Positions 60,502 to 64,000 of a DNA stretch of 64,000 bases are shown here, piece after piece. This DNA comes from Sediminicola arcticus (GTDB lineage Bacteria > Bacteroidota > Bacteroidia > Flavobacteriales > Flavobacteriaceae). The translations under genes and the position numbers were made by a program. The notes beneath the pieces were generated by a model, which saw only the letters and a program-made list of their open reading frames with translations, had not been told where the DNA came from and did not search any database. The stretch's first letter is position 1; every line of letters starts with the position of its first letter. Location: the NCBI RefSeq assembly GCF_040566695.1, contig NZ_JBEXAE010000004.1, positions 1 through 64,000 of the forward strand, given 5' to 3'.

Positions 60502-61179
60502 ATGAAGCTGGTATTAGAGTCAAAAAATATTAATAAACATTTTAAAAAACCAGTGCCTTTCCATGTGTTAAAGGCTATTTCCTTTCAAATTAAAAATGGG
60601 GAGTTTGTGTCCATTATGGGAAAATCTGGTTCAGGAAAATCTACCCTACTTTACATCCTTTCTACCATGGATACGGACTATGAGGGGGAACTATATTTTA
60701 ATCAACAGCTGATTACAGGAAAATCCAACGAAGAACTTTCTAGAATCCGAAACAAAAATATTGGTTTCGTTTTCCAGTTCCATTATCTTTTATCCGAATT
60801 TAGTGTGTTGGAAAATGTAATGCTCCCAGCAAAAAAACTGGCAGAAAAATCGGTTCAAGAAATAGAGCACGATGCCATGCAAAAACTAAAGATGTTGCAT
60901 ATTGAGCAACTGGCCACAAAAAAAGCTTCCAGAATATCGGGTGGGGAAAAACAACGTGTGGCGATAGCTAGGGCGTTGATTAATAATCCCACCATTTTAA
61001 TGGGTGATGAACCCACTGGGAACTTGGATAGCCATAATTCGGAAAACGTATTTCATATTTTTAAAGAACTAAAGGAAGAAAAAGGGCTTTCTTTATTGAT
61101 TGTGACCCATGATCATGATTTTGCAAAACGCACCGATCGGATCATTGAAATGGAAGATGGTAGAATTATAAGTCCGTAA
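60502..61179 (+). CDS. ABC transporter ATPase (LolD/MacB type)
   Basis: The 225-residue ATPase has Walker A MGKSGSGKSTLLYIL near 38-52, the Q-loop VFQFHYLLSEFSV, the signature RISGGEKQRVAIARAL, Walker B ILMGDEPTGNLDS and the switch His in IVTHDHDFA. It powers the permease encoded just before it. Together with the adaptor it forms a mechanotransmission-type export system in the operon of the M50 protease. The operon ends here, converging on the cbpM-like gene. Confidence 0.93.
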   Translation: MKLVLESKNINKHFKKPVPFHVLKAISFQIKNGEFVSIMGKSGSGKSTLLYILSTMDTDYEGELYFNQQLITGKSNEELSRIRNKNIGFVFQFHYLLSEFSVLENVMLPAKKLAEKSVQEIEHDAMQKLKMLHIEQLATKKASRISGGEKQRVAIARALINNPTILMGDEPTGNLDSHNSENVFHIFKELKEEKGLSLLIVTHDHDFAKRTDRIIEMEDGRIISP

Positions 61180-61200
61180 TAGTATTGACAGTTTTACAAA

Positions 61201-61494
61201 TCAATCCTCCCATTTACGTAGTTTATTTTTTAGTTGATTGACCTCATCTTGCATTTGCTCCACTAGTTCCAATAGATGGTGAACAGCCTCTAACCCCTCT
61301 AGGTTAATGCCTAGTTCTTGAGATAGTCGTATCATTTTCTCCAGTTTTGGCAACTCCTCTTGACGGATAAAGTATTCTTCCTCCTTGACCTCCAAGGTCA
61401 CCAACTCATGCTCTCTAAGCGAAAATATAAATGACTCCTCAATTTCATGGCTTTCACAAAAATCCTTTATAGTGATATAATATGTTGTGTTCAT
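61201..61494 (-). CDS. cbpM: CbpM-like chaperone modulator
   Basis: The 97-residue protein has the MerR-like HTH fold of CbpM without a DNA-binding arm: YITIKDFCESHEIEESFIFS, then HELVTLEVKEEEYFIRQEEL and a helix with INLEGLEAVHHLLELVEQMQ. Such proteins bind the J-domain of CbpA and hold back its co-chaperone function. It lies 16 bp downstream of the cbpA-like gene. Confidence 0.85.
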   Translation of the reverse strand: MNTTYYITIKDFCESHEIEESFIFSLREHELVTLEVKEEEYFIRQEELPKLEKMIRLSQELGINLEGLEAVHHLLELVEQMQDEVNQLKNKLRKWED

Positions 61495-61510
61495 AATCTC
61501 GGTTTAAAGG

Positions 61511-62419
61511 TTAAAGATTTGTTTTTGCAAGTTCTTCAAACAATTCCTTTTGTTTTTCCGTTAGATTGGATGGTATTTTTACAGAATACGTTATAAAAAG
61601 ATCCCCAAATTGCGGTTCTTTTTTATACTTAGGAAAGCCTTTCCCTTTTAGTTTTACTTTAGTACCGTTTTGTGTATTGGGTTTTACCTTCAGTTTAACT
61701 TTACCAGATAATGTTAGTACTGTTAACTCCCCGCCTAAAATGGCTGTGGTCAGTGGGATTTCCTCTGTCTTGTACAAATTTTCAGCTTCTCGCTTAAACT
61801 CGGTATTATTGCTGATAGAAAAAGTAATATATAAATCGCCATTGGGACCACCATTTACTCCAGCCCCCCCATGCCCCTGTATTTTAATGGTCTGTCCATT
61901 CTCCACTCCGGCTGGTATGGTAATCCTTATGTTCTTATTGTTAATCGTAAGTGTCTGTTTATGGGTGGAAAAAGCATCAGTAAGGTTGAGGCGTAATTCC
62001 GCATTATAATCCTGCCCCCTAAATTTAACTGTCCTACCCCCTGCTCTCTGGCTTCGCCCTCCAAACATGGTATTAAAAAAATCTGAAAAATCCTCGGCTG
62101 ACTCTCCCCCGCTATAGGAATAGCCCTCATAACCGCCACCCCCAAATCCCGAAGCTTGTGAACGCTCTTTTTTGGCCTTTTCAAAAGCTTCTGCATGCTC
62201 CCAATCTTTCCCATATTGGTCGTACTTCTTGCGTTTTTCCGAATCGCTCAGAACCTCATTGGCCTCGTTAACCTGCTTGAACTTTTTTTCGGCCTCTTTG
62301 TCATTTGGATTCAGATCGGGATGGTATTTACGGGCAAATTTCCGATAAGCCTTCTTGATATCCTTGTCTGAAGCCGACTTCGTTAAATCCAACACCTTAT
62401 AATAATCTATAAAATCCAT
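61511..62419 (-). CDS. cbpA: DnaJ-like co-chaperone CbpA
   Basis: The 302-residue protein has a J domain (residues 5-70) with the HPD loop at 33-35 (RKYHPDLNPND), a Gly-rich linker (about 92-130: GFGGGGYEGYSYSGG) and two C-terminal substrate-binding domains (TLTINNKNIRITIPAGVENG near 150, TKVKLKGKGFPKYKKEPQFG near 255). The DnaJ zinc domain is absent, as in CbpA. The gene is about 105 bp after box 13, and CbpM follows. Confidence 0.92.
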   Translation of the reverse strand: MDFIDYYKVLDLTKSASDKDIKKAYRKFARKYHPDLNPNDKEAEKKFKQVNEANEVLSDSEKRKKYDQYGKDWEHAEAFEKAKKERSQASGFGGGGYEGYSYSGGESAEDFSDFFNTMFGGRSQRAGGRTVKFRGQDYNAELRLNLTDAFSTHKQTLTINNKNIRITIPAGVENGQTIKIQGHGGAGVNGGPNGDLYITFSISNNTEFKREAENLYKTEEIPLTTAILGGELTVLTLSGKVKLKVKPNTQNGTKVKLKGKGFPKYKKEPQFGDLFITYSVKIPSNLTEKQKELFEELAKTNL

Positions 62420-62523
62420 ATTGAAATTTTCGTATAATGAGGCTCATTAATCAAGAGCTCTCCCCTCTTAATTAAAAGTAGGGAAACAAAATCAAAGCTA
62501 TCATTGTATGGTCTAATTTTCCA

Positions 62524-62535
62524 TGATAATTATCA
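62524..62535. promoter_or_regulatory. CRP/FNR-type box 13
   Basis: TGATAATTATCA is a perfect palindrome identical to box 8; TAGCTTTG on the minus strand (62493-62500) is 23 bp away. It drives cbpA-cbpM with a leader of about 70 nt. Confidence 0.85.
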
Positions 62536-62586
62536 GCTTAACTGTTACTCTATTCATTATTTGGTAAGCAGAAGCACATCTTTAAA

Positions 62587-63594
62587 TTATAGGACCTGAA
62601 ACCCATGTGCATAAGGGTCATCATCATCGATAATAATATTATTATACCCATAAACAACTGCCCAGCCCTGGATACTTGGAATTATTGCCTTTATTCCATC
62701 CAATGTAGTAACCGATTCTACCTTTCCTATGAATTTGGAACCAATAAAACTCTCGTGGATATATTCTTCCCCAATCTGGAGTCTGCCTTTAGCATATAAT
62801 TGAGCCAACCGAGCAGAGGTGCCCGTTCCACAGGGTGACCTGTCTATGGCCTTATTCCCGTAAAAAACGGCATTTCTCCCAGAAGATGATGGGTCTATAG
62901 GGTCTCCGGTCCAAAGAATATGGGTAACATCCCTAATGGTGCCATTCTCTGGATGTATAAATTTATCAGGATACTTTTTATTGATAGCATCCCTAATGAC
63001 CTGTGAATATTGAATAATCCTATTGGCCGTAAAATTGTGCATCCCTGAAAAGTTTTCTTGTGGATCCACTATGGCATAAAAATTACCACCATAAGCAACA
63101 TCAAAAACCAGTTCTCCCAATTCAGGACAATCAATGGTCAAATCTTCCGCAGCCAAGTAACTCTTTACGTTGACCAGTCTCACCCAATCCACTTTTTTAC
63201 CCGTTTGTTGATAGGCTATCTCTACTAATCCTGCTGGGGCCTCCATTAAAATTTTTCCTGAAATTTTAGGGATCACCAATCCTTCCTCTATGGCGATGGT
63301 GATTGTTCCAATGGTACCGTGGCCGCACATGGGTAAACACCCAGATGTTTCTATGAATAGGATAGCAAAATCATTATTTGGATCGTGGGGAGGAAAAAGG
63401 ATACTTCCACTCATCATATCATGCCCCCTTGGTTCAAACATTAGCCCTCGGCGAATCCAATCATATTCCTTTAGGAAGTGTTGGCGCTTTTCACTCATGT
63501 TTTTCCCAATTAAATTTGGACCTCCACCAGCAACAACTCGAACTGGATTCCCACACGTATGGGCATCAATGCAAAAAAATGTTTTCCTACTCAT
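62587..63594 (-). CDS. Proline racemase family protein (4-hydroxyproline epimerase-like)
   Basis: The 335-residue protein has both catalytic cysteines of the family: MCGHGTIGT (Cys about 90) and SPCGTGTSARLA (Cys about 253), so it should be a racemase or epimerase rather than the dehydratase, which has Thr at one site. The N-terminus FFCIDAHTCGNPVRVVAGGG is typical. Substrate is probably trans-4-hydroxy-L-proline or proline. It overlaps the upstream partial gene by 8 bp. Confidence 0.88.
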   Translation of the reverse strand: MSRKTFFCIDAHTCGNPVRVVAGGGPNLIGKNMSEKRQHFLKEYDWIRRGLMFEPRGHDMMSGSILFPPHDPNNDFAILFIETSGCLPMCGHGTIGTITIAIEEGLVIPKISGKILMEAPAGLVEIAYQQTGKKVDWVRLVNVKSYLAAEDLTIDCPELGELVFDVAYGGNFYAIVDPQENFSGMHNFTANRIIQYSQVIRDAINKKYPDKFIHPENGTIRDVTHILWTGDPIDPSSSGRNAVFYGNKAIDRSPCGTGTSARLAQLYAKGRLQIGEEYIHESFIGSKFIGKVESVTTLDGIKAIIPSIQGWAVVYGYNNIIIDDDDPYAHGFQVL

Positions 63595-64000
63595 TGGTCA
63601 ATGTATTGATATAGTCATTTACTCTTTGTTCCAAAATGGATAAGGTCACTGTTCCCTGTCCTAAAATAACTTCGTGGAATTCCCTAATATCAAATGTAGA
63701 CCCTAATTTAGACTCCGCTTTACTCCGAAGCTCCCTTATTTTCAACTCCCCTATTTTATAAGATAATGCCTGTCCAGGCCAAGAGATATAGCGATCTGTT
63801 TCCGTATTAATTTCGTGTATTGAAAGGGCCGTATTCGATGCCATAAATGCTACTACCTCTTCCCTTGTCCATCCCTTAGCATGTATTCCTGTATCTACTA
63901 CTAAACGACAAGCTCGCCACATTTCATAGGTAAGTTTTCCAAAATGTTCATAAGGGGTAGTGTACATACCCATTTCCTCGGCTAAAAACTCACTGTATAA
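63587..64000 (-). CDS. DUF885 family protein, 3' part only
   Basis: The frame runs off the right end of the window, so this is the C-terminal part of about 137 residues. It shows the family's end: FLAEEMGMYTTPYEHFGKLT, MWRACRLVVDTGIHAKGWTR, the EINTETDRYISWPGQALSYK segment and FDIREFHEVILGQG. DUF885 members have a gluzincin-like protease fold. The Met at 63973 is internal, not the start. It precedes the racemase gene with an 8-bp overlap. Confidence 0.85.
   Translation of the reverse strand, partial: LYSEFLAEEMGMYTTPYEHFGKLTYEMWRACRLVVDTGIHAKGWTREEVVAFMASNTALSIHEINTETDRYISWPGQALSYKIGELKIRELRSKAESKLGSTFDIREFHEVILGQGTVTLSILEQRVNDYINTLTNE

Noticed and set aside
61566..62009. A 147-codon + strand frame within cbpA.
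   Set aside because: It is antisense to the substrate-binding domains of the DnaJ-like gene and has no own promoter or ribosome-binding site.
1..64000. CRISPR array, tRNA, rRNA or known riboswitch.
   Set aside because: No regularly spaced direct repeats, no cloverleaf with a CCA-type end and no known conserved RNA core were seen when reading both strands; a covariance search would be decisive.

Overview
The window is AT-rich and looks like a chromosome of a marine-type Flavobacteriaceae (Bacteroidota). The support is direct: promoters carry the Bacteroidota -7 element TANNTTTG, lipoproteins end their signal peptides in S-C, and the protein families (GbsR-like regulator, Crp/Fnr with a C-x5-CC motif, SPFND-type two-domain Usp proteins, DUF5996, Bacteroidota-type tyrosine recombinase) are typical of that group. 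No rRNA or tRNA gene was seen.

Region 1 (1 to about 14.3 kb) is an accessory zone. About a dozen unrelated genes (short-chain dehydrogenase, DUF5996, a broken esterase, two DoxX-like membrane paralogues, NTF2-like and DUF2268 lipoproteins, an XRE membrane regulator, a cytochrome c lipoprotein, a phospholipase D, a class C beta-lactamase-like hydrolase) all lie on the + strand. Each is separated from the next by a 50-140 bp imperfect palindrome whose 3' side ends in A-CCGTTRG or ACGTTGT, 18-130 bp before the next start. This is the layout of an integron cassette array lacking its integrase (a CALIN). Decayed mobile genes are mixed in: an IS481-like element with three lesions, an IS110 remnant and a tyrosine-recombinase remnant next to one of two 84-bp direct repeats 9 kb apart.

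Region 2 (14.4-32.3 kb) is mostly ordinary chromosome with some decay: a small lipoprotein, a wrecked sensor histidine kinase, a DUF808 protein, a TamB-like fragment, an acidic lipoprotein, an MFS transporter, a GbsR-regulated RND tripartite efflux operon, an alpha/beta hydrolase, and a periplasmic sugar isomerase/epimerase-like protein.

Region 3 (32.3-62.5 kb) is the most remarkable part. Thirteen copies of a CRP/FNR-type palindrome TGAYNNNNRTCA lie in promoter regions, each followed 22-23 bp later by a TANNTTTN -7 octamer, so that the box is centred near -40 (a class II activator position). Two boxes serve divergent promoters. The operons so marked encode seven tandem universal stress proteins, ribosome hibernation factor, ROK sugar kinase, Mla-type lipid transporter, TerB-like protein, deoC-deoD, DUF4010/MgtC membrane protein plus patatin, a PfkB kinase upstream of pta-ackA, an M50/CBS protease with an ABC exporter, CbpA/CbpM and several small unknown proteins. 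A Crp/Fnr-family gene (48824-49456) and upp sit in the middle. I read this as a local regulon for survival under low oxygen or energy limitation: nucleosides and sugars feed substrate-level ATP synthesis through acetyl phosphate while translation is put on hold. The window ends with a proline racemase family gene and a partial DUF885 gene.
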